Shown in pieces: positions 18,327-26,320 of a stretch of DNA of 64,000 nt. Position 1 is the stretch's first letter, and every line of letters starts with the position of its first letter. The stretch comes from Dictyoglomus sp. NZ13-RE01 (GTDB lineage: Bacteria; Dictyoglomota; Dictyoglomia; Dictyoglomales; Dictyoglomaceae): the NCBI GenBank assembly GCA_002878375.1, contig NIRF01000002.1, positions 62,001-126,000 on the forward strand, given 5' to 3'. Position numbers and translations under genes: made by a program. The notes under the pieces were generated by a model. It saw only the letters and a program-made list of their open reading frames with translations, did no database searches and was not told the origin of the DNA.

Positions 18327-18356
18327 AATTAATACCCTTATAGGAGATCTACAATT
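18327..18356 (-). repeat. Degenerate repeat at the leader end of the array
   Basis: Thirty bases matching the consensus at about 21 positions, with the core CCCTTATAGG intact but the handle and outer ends changed. It is separated from the last perfect repeat by 31 bases, shorter than any spacer. Degenerate repeats normally mark the trailer end, but here it is on the side expected to hold the leader. Confidence 0.7.
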
Positions 18357-18470
18357 TTGATTATATTATACATCAAGATTTGTTAGATTTAAAGAGGGAA
18401 ATTTTGAGATTTTAATTTTCTGTCGTACCCCGGGGTTTTTTGCATGATTGGAGGTCGACAGAAATTTTAC
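18357..18470 (-). promoter_or_regulatory. Probable CRISPR leader
   Basis: An AT-rich stretch next to the array containing a GC-rich island at 18420-18462: a 9-base inverted repeat (18417-18425 with 18456-18464, core CTGTCG/CGACAG) enclosing the palindrome CCCCGGGG (18428-18435). From memory, leaders of thermophile type I/III arrays often hold a similar CTGTCGACCTCC...CCCCGGGG block. Minus-strand TATAAT-like boxes occur nearer the array. Side and strand agree with the handle-based orientation. Confidence 0.65.
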
Positions 18471-18484
18471 AAATAGAAAAATTC

Positions 18485-19402
18485 CTATAAAGAAAAACTT
18501 CCTATGATAAATAGAATATAAAATAGCAATAGAACAAACCCTGTTTTCCTTCCTATTATATTATCTCTTTTAAGAGAAATTGTTAAAATAAAAATTACAA
18601 GTAGAGTAAGCGGTAAAATAAATTGTACAATATTTTTTTCAACTTTTATGGGATTTATAAGAGAAGAAAGACCCACTACTATTAATATATTTATTATGTT
18701 TGCTCCAATAACGTTACCAGTACCAATATTAGGTAACTTTTTTACAACAGAAGTAATTGAATTAGCAAATTCTGGTAATGATGTGCCAAAAGCCACTAAT
18801 GTTAATCCAATTATAGCCTCAGAAATTCCAAAGCTTCTTGCAATATTTATAGCACTTGTTACCAATAATCGAGCCCCAATTACTATAGCCAACCCAGAGA
18901 GAAAAACCCAAATTATACTTCTTGTTGGAAATTTAATATTTTTATCTTCTTCCTCAATCTTTTTATTATCCTTATAAACTCTAAACAGAAACACCACATA
19001 TATAATTATTAAAATAAATCCTTCAATCCTTGATATAATACTATCAATCATTAAAAACCATAAGAAGGTGGTAATTAAAAGCAAAAAGAAAGAGTTTCTC
19101 CACGCCTTTTCATCAACTTTCATTGGCTTAAAAAAAGAGCAAATTCCAAGAATAAGAGATATATTAACTAATACACTTCCTAATGCATTTCCCAAAGCAA
19201 GACTACTATCTCCTTGTAACGATGCTATTATCGAAACCGTAATCTCTGGTAAAGTGGTTGCTATACTTGCTAAAATCAATCCTATTACATATTCACTTAC
19301 TTTGAAACTTTCTGCAACAAGCTTTATATGAAATATAAATTTATCTGAGCCTTTAATTAGAACATATAGTCCAACAAAAAATATTATAAAATTTAAAATC
19401 AT
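18485..19402 (-). CDS. Calcium/cation antiporter (CaCA family, YrbG-like)
   Basis: A 305-residue membrane protein with about ten helices and the two inverted alpha repeats that define Na+(K+)/Ca2+ exchangers: SIATTLPEITVSIIAS with GNALGSVLVNI in the first half, and VAFGTSLPEFANSITS with GNVIGANIINI in the second. The acidic residues in the TLPE and SLPE motifs coordinate the cation. It likely exports Ca2+ (or a similar ion) in exchange for Na+ or H+. The nitroreductase gene upstream ends 11 bases before its ATG, so the two may be one transcript. Confidence 0.9.
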   Translation of the reverse strand: MILNFIIFFVGLYVLIKGSDKFIFHIKLVAESFKVSEYVIGLILASIATTLPEITVSIIASLQGDSSLALGNALGSVLVNISLILGICSFFKPMKVDEKAWRNSFFLLLITTFLWFLMIDSIISRIEGFILIIIYVVFLFRVYKDNKKIEEEDKNIKFPTRSIIWVFLSGLAIVIGARLLVTSAINIARSFGISEAIIGLTLVAFGTSLPEFANSITSVVKKLPNIGTGNVIGANIINILIVVGLSSLINPIKVEKNIVQFILPLTLLVIFILTISLKRDNIIGRKTGFVLLLFYILFIIGSFSL

Positions 19403-19413
19403 GAAAATGTCTA

Positions 19414-19971
19414 TTAAGTGCTATATTTATTAATATAAACAAATTTTTCAAATGGTAATCTTTCAGGTCTTTTCTTTTCTCTTTCCTTTTGCTCATCACT
19501 AAGCAGATCACTTAGCTTACTATCCTTTTTCCCAAATATAATCAAAGCTATCACCTGCATATCCTCAGGAATATTTAAAATCTTTTTTACCTTTTCCTCA
19601 TCATAACCCGCAATAGGATGAGCAATAAGACCAAGCTCTGTAGCTCTCAACATCATAAAAGCCACAGCCATTCCTGTATCAAATAAAGCATAGTTCCTTC
19701 CTTTGATTTTGCAATCTAAATCTTCTTTAGTAAATACTGTAACTATGAGTGAGGAATTAGTAGCCCAACGATTGCCTGGAGTTAGAGCACTAAAAAGTTC
19801 CTGAAGAGTCTCCTTCTCATAAGTAAATACGAATCTCCATGGCTGATTATTAAAGCATGAAGGTGCAAGGCTTGCTTTCTCTGCAAGATCATAGATCAGA
19901 TCCTCTGTGACATCAAAAGCAGAAAGAGATCTCAATGCTCTCCTTTCATAAATTGCATCTTTTACATCCAT
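19414..19971 (-). CDS. Nitroreductase family flavoprotein
   Basis: A 185-residue FMN-dependent oxidoreductase. The FMN-binding N-terminus reads IYERRALRSLSAFDV and the next block SLAPSCFNNQPWRFVF. The middle (FDTGMAVAFMMLRATELGLIAHPIAGYD) and the DMQVIALIIFGKK segment are normal for the family, and the length is typical. Members reduce nitro-compounds, quinones or other acceptors with NAD(P)H. It is intact, unlike the relative at 4759-5261. It is divergent from ldh and precedes the cation exchanger gene. Confidence 0.88.
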   Translation of the reverse strand: MDVKDAIYERRALRSLSAFDVTEDLIYDLAEKASLAPSCFNNQPWRFVFTYEKETLQELFSALTPGNRWATNSSLIVTVFTKEDLDCKIKGRNYALFDTGMAVAFMMLRATELGLIAHPIAGYDEEKVKKILNIPEDMQVIALIIFGKKDSKLSDLLSDEQKEREKKRPERLPFEKFVYINKYST

Positions 19972-20028
19972 TGTTAAATCACCTCTCTAAATAAATTTTA
20001 TTAGGAATAATTATAATATTATGCACAC

Positions 20029-20057
20029 TTGACAAAAATACTTTATAATTGTATATT
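20029..20057 (+). promoter_or_regulatory. Promoter of the lactate dehydrogenase gene
   Basis: -35 TTGACA (20029-20034), 17-base spacer, -10 TATATT (20052-20057). The expected start is about 30 bases before the ATG at 20096. The ribosome site is poor (AAGG about a dozen bases upstream). Confidence 0.7.
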
Positions 20058-20095
20058 TTTATAGAATTTATACCAAAAAGGTAGATGATTTTAAA

Positions 20096-21049
20096 ATGAG
20101 AAAGATATTAATTGTAGGTGCAGGTGCTGTAGGTACTTCTTTTGCATATAGCCTAATGCAAAAAGGATTGGTTGAAGAAATAGTCCTTTACGACATTGAT
20201 AAAAATAAAGCAAAAGGCGAAGCCATGGATCTTTCTCATGGAGTGTCTTTTGTAAGTCCAGTGAAAATAAGAGAGGGAGATTTAGAAGAAGCAAAAGATT
20301 CAGATATAGTGGTTATAACTGCAGGAGCAAAACAAAAACCAGGAGAAACAAGACTTCAATTAATAGATAGAAATCTTGAAATATTTAAAAATCTTATCCC
20401 TAATATAGTAAACACAGGTTTCAATGGTATATTCTTAATAGTAACTAATCCCGTAGATATCTTAACATACATTACATGGAAAATTTCAAATTTTCCAAGA
20501 GAAAAAGTAATTGGGTCTGGAACAGTATTAGACAGCTCACGTTTTGCATATCTATTAAGTCAACATTGTAATGTTGATCCCAGATCTCTTACAGCATATG
20601 TTATAGGGGAGCATGGTGATACAGCTGTTCCTGCATGGAGTCTTACACATATTGGTGGAATACATATCTCAGAATTTTGTCCTATATGCGATAATAAGTG
20701 TATTTCAAAGGATGTTATGAATGAGATTATGAAAGAAATAAGAGAATCTGCTTATAAAATAATTCAATATAAGGGAGCTACTTACTATGCAATTGGACTT
20801 GCAGTAGTTAATATTGTAGAGGCAATATTACGAGATGAAAATAGAATTTTACCTGTTTCATCAGTTATACCCGATCTTTTTGGAATAAAAGATGTTCCCT
20901 TAAGTCTTCCATCTATATTAAATAGAAATGGGATAAGAAAAGTACTAAATATATCTTTGTCTTCAGAAGAAAAAGAAGCATTACTTCATTCCGCTAAAAC
21001 ATTAAAAAGCATTATTGATAATTTAGATTTACAATTAGTAGCAGTATAA
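20096..21049 (+). CDS. ldh: L-lactate dehydrogenase
   Basis: A 317-residue NAD-dependent 2-hydroxyacid dehydrogenase: GAGAVGTSFAYSL Rossmann loop at 8-20, Asp33 selecting NAD, KQKPGETR with Gln80 and Arg86, VTNPVD, and IGEHGDT with catalytic His173. The Gln in the substrate-specificity loop marks lactate rather than malate dehydrogenase, which has Arg there. It converts pyruvate and NADH to L-lactate in fermentation. It has its own promoter, and two flavodoxin/isomerase-like genes follow on the same strand after a 57-base gap. Confidence 0.93.
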   Translation: MRKILIVGAGAVGTSFAYSLMQKGLVEEIVLYDIDKNKAKGEAMDLSHGVSFVSPVKIREGDLEEAKDSDIVVITAGAKQKPGETRLQLIDRNLEIFKNLIPNIVNTGFNGIFLIVTNPVDILTYITWKISNFPREKVIGSGTVLDSSRFAYLLSQHCNVDPRSLTAYVIGEHGDTAVPAWSLTHIGGIHISEFCPICDNKCISKDVMNEIMKEIRESAYKIIQYKGATYYAIGLAVVNIVEAILRDENRILPVSSVIPDLFGIKDVPLSLPSILNRNGIRKVLNISLSSEEKEALLHSAKTLKSIIDNLDLQLVAV

Positions 21050-21106
21050 AACAAACTTGTGATATAATTTGACTGTTTAAAATTAAATTTTAGAGAGTGA
21101 TAAAAA

Positions 21107-21604
21107 TTGCCTAAAGTACTTGTAATTTATGACAGTGTTACAGGAAATACCAAAGAAATGGCACATGAAGTAGCAGAAGGGGTAAAAGAAACTGGAATAG
21201 AAGTGGTTATAAAGCATGTAGATGATGCAAAACCAGAAGACTTGCTAAATTTTGATGGCATAATTGTTGGTTCCCCTGCTTATTGTGGAACCTTAACTTG
21301 GAAACTTAAAAAATTCTTTGATGATAGTGTTAGTGTTGCTTGGGGTAAAGTCAAAGGGAAAATTGGAGCAGCCTTTGCTACTTCAGGCGGACTTGGTGGA
21401 GGGAATGAAGCCACATTATATTCCATTCTTACGATACTTTTAAATTATGGTTATTTAGTCTTTGGACTTCCAGATTACTCTGCACCTGGAGTTACTGCCC
21501 ATTATGGTGCAGTTTCTGTAGGTGCCCCTAAAGAAGCAGAAAGAAAATCTGCAAGGCTTCTTGGAAGACAAATGGGAGAATACCTAAAGAGATTTAATAT
21601 ATAA
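21107..21604 (+). CDS. Flavodoxin-fold NAD(P)H:quinone oxidoreductase-like protein (WrbA-like)
   Basis: A 165-residue flavodoxin-fold protein. The FMN phosphate loop is YDSVTGNTKEMA at residues 8-19, followed by VGSPAYCGTLTWKLKKFFD and the FATSGGLGGGNEATL loop that resembles WrbA and related flavoproteins. It starts with TTG at 21107 after a GAGAGTGA ribosome site. It probably carries electrons or reduces quinones with two-electron chemistry. It is followed 11 bases later by the isomerase-like gene, implying co-transcription. Confidence 0.82.
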   Translation: MPKVLVIYDSVTGNTKEMAHEVAEGVKETGIEVVIKHVDDAKPEDLLNFDGIIVGSPAYCGTLTWKLKKFFDDSVSVAWGKVKGKIGAAFATSGGLGGGNEATLYSILTILLNYGYLVFGLPDYSAPGVTAHYGAVSVGAPKEAERKSARLLGRQMGEYLKRFNI

Positions 21605-21615
21605 GGGAGGAAAGG

Positions 21616-22719
21616 ATGAAAGTAAAATTTTTGCTAAGCCCTATAGCATATGATGTTGAAGATAAGTTAGAAGAGGCAAAAAGATTTTTAGGAAAGTATC
21701 TAAGGCTTGAAGAAAGCGAAGATCCAGATGCCATAATTCTTTTGACAGGTGGAACAGAAGAAAAATCCTTAAAATATTTGAAAGATGGGCTATATATAAT
21801 CCCATTTGGAAAGGCTAATGGACTTGCAGCAAGCCTTGAAGTCCAAGCCTATGCAAAAGAGAAAGGCATAAAAACAATATTAATTCCAAATCCTAATGAA
21901 AATATCCTAAATACTCTAAGTGTTCTTGATGAGCTAAAAAATAAGAAAGTAGGTATAATTGGAAAACCCAGTGATTGGCTTATAAAAAGTGGAAATTATG
22001 AAATTTTAAAGGAGTATAATCTGATACCTATAGAAATTTCTTTATCTGAGGTAGAAGAATATTTGCAAGAGGACGAGGCTTTGGCAGAAAAGATATGGAG
22101 CATATCAAAAGAAAAGAAGATATCAAAAGAAGAGCTCCTCAAAGCTACAAAAATTTATACATCCTTAAAAAGAATAATAAATAAATATGATTTATCCGCT
22201 CTCACTATAAGATGTTTTGATCTTGCAATTAATTTTAAAATTACGGGATGTCTTGCCCTTTCCCTTTTAAATGCAGAAGGCATAACATCATCTTGTGAGG
22301 GAGATATAGAAGCTCTTATTACTATGCTTATTGGAAAGAAACTAACAGGAAAAACTCCTTTTATGGCAAATTTAGCTAAAATTGATGGTAATAAATATAC
22401 TTTTGCCCACTGTACTATTGCTATTGATATTCCAGAATATTTCAATCTAAATACCCATTTCGAGACCTTAAGTAGTGTAGGAATAGAAGGATATGTGAAT
22501 ACAGATAAAATTACTTTATTTAGATTGGGAAGAGGAAAGAGGCTATTAGTAACTTCGGGAGAATTTATTAAAACTCCCTTTGAAGACAACATGTGTAGAA
22601 CTCAAATTACTGTCAAAATAGAAGATGATACCTTTTTAAAAGATCCTATTGGCAATCATTTTGTAATATTTTTAGGGGACGAGAAAGAAAAACTACTTAG
22701 CTTATCGGCAGTCTTATAA
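21616..22719 (+). CDS. L-fucose/arabinose isomerase-like protein (COG2407 type)
   Basis: A 367-residue protein whose C-terminal half carries the signature of the FucI-related COG2407 group: SSCEGDIEALITMLIGKKLTG near 225-245, then FMANLAKID and a later His in FAHCT. The N-terminal half (IILLTGGTEEKSL, IIPFGKANGLAASLE) looks like the substrate/NAD-like lobe of that group. Members are often annotated as L-fucose isomerase-like but their substrates are mostly unknown. It is unrelated in context to the fucI operon, sitting between a flavodoxin and the aldo/keto reductase operon. I give family level only. Confidence 0.7.
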   Translation: MKVKFLLSPIAYDVEDKLEEAKRFLGKYLRLEESEDPDAIILLTGGTEEKSLKYLKDGLYIIPFGKANGLAASLEVQAYAKEKGIKTILIPNPNENILNTLSVLDELKNKKVGIIGKPSDWLIKSGNYEILKEYNLIPIEISLSEVEEYLQEDEALAEKIWSISKEKKISKEELLKATKIYTSLKRIINKYDLSALTIRCFDLAINFKITGCLALSLLNAEGITSSCEGDIEALITMLIGKKLTGKTPFMANLAKIDGNKYTFAHCTIAIDIPEYFNLNTHFETLSSVGIEGYVNTDKITLFRLGRGKRLLVTSGEFIKTPFEDNMCRTQITVKIEDDTFLKDPIGNHFVIFLGDEKEKLLSLSAVL

Positions 22720-22754
22720 TTTAAATTAGAAAACCTTCTTAATACTTTCACCAG

Positions 22755-22785
22755 TTGACTTAGAGTTAACTCCAACATGTATAAT
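22755..22785 (+). promoter_or_regulatory. MerR-type promoter of the aldo/keto reductase operon
   Basis: -35 TTGACT (22755-22760) and extended -10 TGTATAAT (TATAAT 22780-22785) are separated by 19 bases, too long for unaided polymerase. The spacer holds the palindrome TTAGAGTTAACTCCAA (22760-22775; one mismatched pair). A 19-base spacer filled by a palindrome is how MerR-family activators work. No MerR gene is in the window. Confidence 0.8.
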
Positions 22786-22825
22786 TTTTAGAAACAAAAA
22801 CGGTTTCTTTAGGAGGAAAGTCAAA

Positions 22826-23850
22826 ATGAAGCTTAGAAGATTAGGTAGAACAAGTATAGAAGTATTTCCTATAGCGTTTGGAGGAATCCCTATACAAAGA
22901 GTAGATATAGATTATGCCGTAAAGGTTATAAAGAGGGCAATAGAACTTGGAATTAACCTAATAGATACAGCAAGAGGATATAGGGATAGCGAAGCTAAGA
23001 TCGGTAAAGCATTAAAAGCTGTGGATAAAAAAATATATATTTCTTCCAAATCTCCTAATAGAACAAGAGAGGGAATATTAGAAGACATAAAAACAAGTTT
23101 GAAAAATTTAGGCGTAGATAAAATAGATATTTATCATCTACATGGAATAAATAATAGAGAGGATTTTAAGAAGGTTTTTGCCCCAGATGGAGCTTATTAT
23201 GGTCTGCTTGAGGCAAAAGAGAAAGGATACATTGATTTTATTGCAGTTTCAAGTCATAGTGTAGATATATTGGAAGATCTTATAAAAACTGACAAGTTTG
23301 ATGTGGTTCAGCTTTGTTATAACATAATAGAAACCGAAGTAGAAGATAGAATATTTCCATTGGTATTAGAAAGAGATATTGGGGTTATTGCTATGAAGCC
23401 AATGGGGGGGGGTGGCGTGCTTCCAAATCTAACCTATCCCTTAAATATGTTCTTCAAAAAGAATTTGTAATTCCAGATCCAGGAATGGAGAGAATAGAGG
23501 AAGTTGAAGAAAATGTAAAAGTTGTTATGAATCTTTCAGAGATAACTTTCGAAGAATATCAAGAAATAGAAAAAATAAGGAGAGAAATGGGCTCTACTTT
23601 TTGTAGAAGATGTGAATATTGCCAACCATGTCCCCAGGAGATTCCAATATCTACCATGGTAAGAGCAGAATCCTTTTTAAAAAGAATGTCCTATGAGAGC
23701 CTAAAAACTGGATGGTTTTACGATGCCTATTTAAAAGCCCAAAATTGTACAAAATGTGGTATTTGTACAACCCGTTGTCCTTACAATTTACCTATTCCTG
23801 AACTTTTAGAGAAAAATGTAAAACTTGTTAGAGAATATTTGGGAGAGTAA
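22826..23850 (+). pseudogene. Ferredoxin-tailed aldo/keto reductase, off-frame at a G9 tract
   Basis: Two frames together make one protein. 22826-23470 encodes the TIM-barrel part (FGGIPIQRV, LIDTARGYRDSE, IYHLHGI, IAMKPMGGG). At a run of nine G (23404-23412) the frame is lost and it stops at 23470. The -1 frame continues sensibly (LKYVLQKEFVIPDPG, IEEVEENVKVV) into a C-terminal domain with two cysteine clusters (CRRCEYCQPCP and CTKCGICTTRCP), ending at 23850. Ten or seven G would restore a ~341-residue protein like the intact paralogue at 24363. The ribosome site (AGGAGG) and MerR-type promoter are intact. The G run could be a phase switch, a mutation or a sequence error. Confidence 0.85.
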
Positions 23851-23855
23851 AAGTT

Positions 23856-24338
23856 ATGGAAAAACAAATCCTAATAGCCTACTATAGCTGGTCTGGAAAT
23901 ACTCGTAAAATAGCTGAGCTAATTCATAAAAAAATAGATGGTAATCTTTTTGAAATAATACCTGAAAAAGAATATCCTTCATCTTATTGGGTTGTTGTAG
24001 AACAAGCAAAAAAGGAAATACAAGCAGGATTTAAGCCCAAATTAAAATATAAAATTGATTTGGAAAAATATGAGATAGTCTTTTTAGGAACACCCAATTG
24101 GTGGAGTACAATAGCACCACCTGTAGCTACCTTTTTGACAGAGTATGATTTCTCCGGCAAAATTATAGCTCCTTTTTGTACCCATGGCGGAGGAGGACAA
24201 GGAAGGATAAAAAATTATATTCAAAAATTGTGCCCAAATGCCAATATATTAAGCTTGCTATCTATACATGAAAGGGAGGTAGAAAAAGCAGAAGAAAGAG
24301 TCTCTGAATGGTTACGAAATATTGGAATCCTTAAGTAA
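23856..24338 (+). CDS. Flavodoxin
   Basis: A 160-residue flavodoxin. The FMN phosphate-binding loop is SWSGNTRKIA at residues 11-20, and the isoalloxazine-contact loops are GTPNWWSTIAPPV and CTHGGGGQGR. The TPNWW form is typical of the flavodoxin_4 type found beside aldo/keto reductases. It lies 5 bases after the first aldo/keto reductase and 24 before the second, so it likely supplies electrons to, or receives them from, their Fe-S tails. Confidence 0.88.
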   Translation: MEKQILIAYYSWSGNTRKIAELIHKKIDGNLFEIIPEKEYPSSYWVVVEQAKKEIQAGFKPKLKYKIDLEKYEIVFLGTPNWWSTIAPPVATFLTEYDFSGKIIAPFCTHGGGGQGRIKNYIQKLCPNANILSLLSIHEREVEKAEERVSEWLRNIGILK

Positions 24339-24362
24339 ATTTTAAAAAGGAGGTAAAAAGAG

Positions 24363-25496
24363 ATGAAATATAGAAAATTTGGTAAAACTGATATTGAAGT
24401 TTCAATTTTGGGATTTGGAGCTATGAGGCTTCCAATTATTGGAGGAGACCATACTGCTATTAACGAGCCCGAAGCTATAAAAATGATAAGATATGCAATA
24501 GACCATGGGGTAAACTATGTAGATACAGCCTATCCTTACCATGGTGGAAAAAGCGAAGTTGTTGTTGGAAAAGCCTTAAAAGATGGTTATAGAAATAAAA
24601 CCTACGTAGCCACAAAGCTTCCTGTTTGGCTAACAAATAGTAAAGAGGACTGCGATAAATATCTTGATGAACAATTGAAGAGATTAGACATGGAGTATGT
24701 TGATTTTTATCTTCTTCATGCATTGAATAAAGACACCTGGAACAAAATTTATAACTTTGGAGTGTTGGACTGGGCTGAAAAAAAGATTAGAGAAGGAAAA
24801 TTTAGATATCTGGGATTTTCCTTCCATGACGATTTAGAAACCTTTAAAAAGATTGTAGATGCTTATGACTGGACTTTCTGTCAAATCCAATATAACTACA
24901 TAGATATAGACTATCAGGCAGGAAGAGAAGGATTACAATATGCAGCAAATAAAGGTTTAGCAGTAGTAATAATGGAGCCATTAAGGGGAGGAAATCTCGT
25001 GAATCCTCCTGCAAAGGTGAGAGAATTGATGGAAAGCTACAAAGTTAAAAGAAACCCAGTAGAGTGGGCACTTTTATGGCTATGGAATCAAAAAGAGGTA
25101 ACTACTGTACTTTCTGGGATGAGCACCTTGGAACAGGTTATAGAAAATATAAAAATAGCTGAAAAGGCAGAGGTCGGTATTTTAGATAGAGAAGATATAG
25201 AGTTAGTAGAAAGATTAAGAGACACATTCTTAGGAATAAAGGCAATAAATTGCACTCAATGTCAGTATTGTCTACCATGTCCTTATGGTGTTGACATACC
25301 TCGCAATTTCCATATATATAACGAAGGATTTAGATATAATAACTGGGGACATGCAAAGTGGCTCTATAATAACACTCTAAAACCTGAAGAAATGGCAAGT
25401 AACTGTCAAAAATGTGGAATATGCGAAACTAAATGTCCTCAAAATCTTCCTATTAGAGATTTATTAGAAATGGTTGCAAGAGAGTTAGGAGGTTAA
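24363..25496 (+). CDS. Aldo/keto reductase with C-terminal [4Fe-4S] domain
   Basis: A 377-residue protein. Residues 1-280 form an aldo/keto reductase barrel (FGAMRLPII, NYVDTAYPYHGGKSE with the catalytic Asp and Tyr, VATKLP, YVDFYLLHA). Residues 285-377 carry CTQCQYCLPCP and CQKCGICETKCP, the pattern of two [4Fe-4S] clusters. This COG1453-type fusion suggests ferredoxin- or flavodoxin-linked reduction rather than simple NADPH use. It is the intact paralogue of the off-frame gene at 22826, in the same operon, with a strong ribosome site (AAAGGAGG). Confidence 0.9.
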   Translation: MKYRKFGKTDIEVSILGFGAMRLPIIGGDHTAINEPEAIKMIRYAIDHGVNYVDTAYPYHGGKSEVVVGKALKDGYRNKTYVATKLPVWLTNSKEDCDKYLDEQLKRLDMEYVDFYLLHALNKDTWNKIYNFGVLDWAEKKIREGKFRYLGFSFHDDLETFKKIVDAYDWTFCQIQYNYIDIDYQAGREGLQYAANKGLAVVIMEPLRGGNLVNPPAKVRELMESYKVKRNPVEWALLWLWNQKEVTTVLSGMSTLEQVIENIKIAEKAEVGILDREDIELVERLRDTFLGIKAINCTQCQYCLPCPYGVDIPRNFHIYNEGFRYNNWGHAKWLYNNTLKPEEMASNCQKCGICETKCPQNLPIRDLLEMVARELGG

Positions 25497-25503
25497 GTCA
25501 GAT

Positions 25504-25537
25504 AAAAAAGGGCAGACTAAAAAGTCTGCCCTTTTTC
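25504..25537. terminator. Bidirectional Rho-independent terminator
   Basis: A nine-bp stem GGGCAGACT/AGTCTGCCC (25510-25518 and 25523-25531) with an AAAA loop, flanked by six A and five T. It serves both the aldo/keto reductase operon and the convergent ABC exporter genes. Confidence 0.93.
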
Positions 25538-26320
25538 TTATGCTATACTCTTTTTAAATTGATGTCTTGCTACAAACATCATTATTATTGCAAGAGAGAG
25601 TACATATAAAAATCCCTTAACAATATCCTCTACATTCCATCCTGATATAACTAAAGTTCTTAATGGATTTACTACATAGGTTACAGGATTCCATTTAGCA
25701 ATAGTAGCAAGCCAATTAGGCATTACATTTATAGGGAACATTGCACTACTTGTAAACATTAAAGGCATAGTAAACAAGTTCATTACTGCAAAAAGAGTTT
25801 CCATATTTCTTAATCTTGAAGCAATTGCAATGGAAAGACCAGCCATTGTAAAGTTAAAGCAGGACGCAAGAAGAATAATTACTAAAATCCCAAAAATTCC
25901 AGTAGCAAACTTTACTCCAAAAAGGGTTGCAATAATAACTATAATAACTGCTTGAATTGCTCCTTGAAGGGCTGTAGCAAGCATTTTGCCTAAAGGAATA
26001 GCAGTTCTTGATATAGGAGAAGAAAGAACTCTATTAAGAAAACCCCATCTTCTATCCCATACTACTGAAGTGCCACCAAAAATTCCTCCAAAAAGGGATG
26101 TCATTACAATTATTCCTGGAGTCATAAAATCAATGTAATTTACTCCTCCAAGAGCCATTCTGCCAAATGGATTATTTGTAAATCCTGACATCATATTTCC
26201 CATTAGGGCAAGCCATAGGAAAGGTTGAAAGATTGTAACTAATATTCTAATTTTTTGATCCCAAAAATGTTTCATTTCTCTCCAGAATATCGAATAAGCA
26301 TCATATATTAACGTCCTCAT
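25538..26320 (-). CDS. ABC-2 type exporter permease
   Basis: A 260-residue permease with six predicted helices, of the DrrB/ABC-2 type (IFQPFLWLALMG, GGIFGGTSVVWDRRWGFL, SPISRTAIPLGK, MPNWLATIAKWNPVTYVVNPLR). The conserved WNP-Y-V-P element before the last loop is clear. It pairs with the ATPase encoded immediately upstream, whose stop overlaps its start (TAATG). The pair should export a hydrophobic or toxic molecule; substrate unknown. Confidence 0.9.
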   Translation of the reverse strand: MRTLIYDAYSIFWREMKHFWDQKIRILVTIFQPFLWLALMGNMMSGFTNNPFGRMALGGVNYIDFMTPGIIVMTSLFGGIFGGTSVVWDRRWGFLNRVLSSPISRTAIPLGKMLATALQGAIQAVIIVIIATLFGVKFATGIFGILVIILLASCFNFTMAGLSIAIASRLRNMETLFAVMNLFTMPLMFTSSAMFPINVMPNWLATIAKWNPVTYVVNPLRTLVISGWNVEDIVKGFLYVLSLAIIMMFVARHQFKKSIA

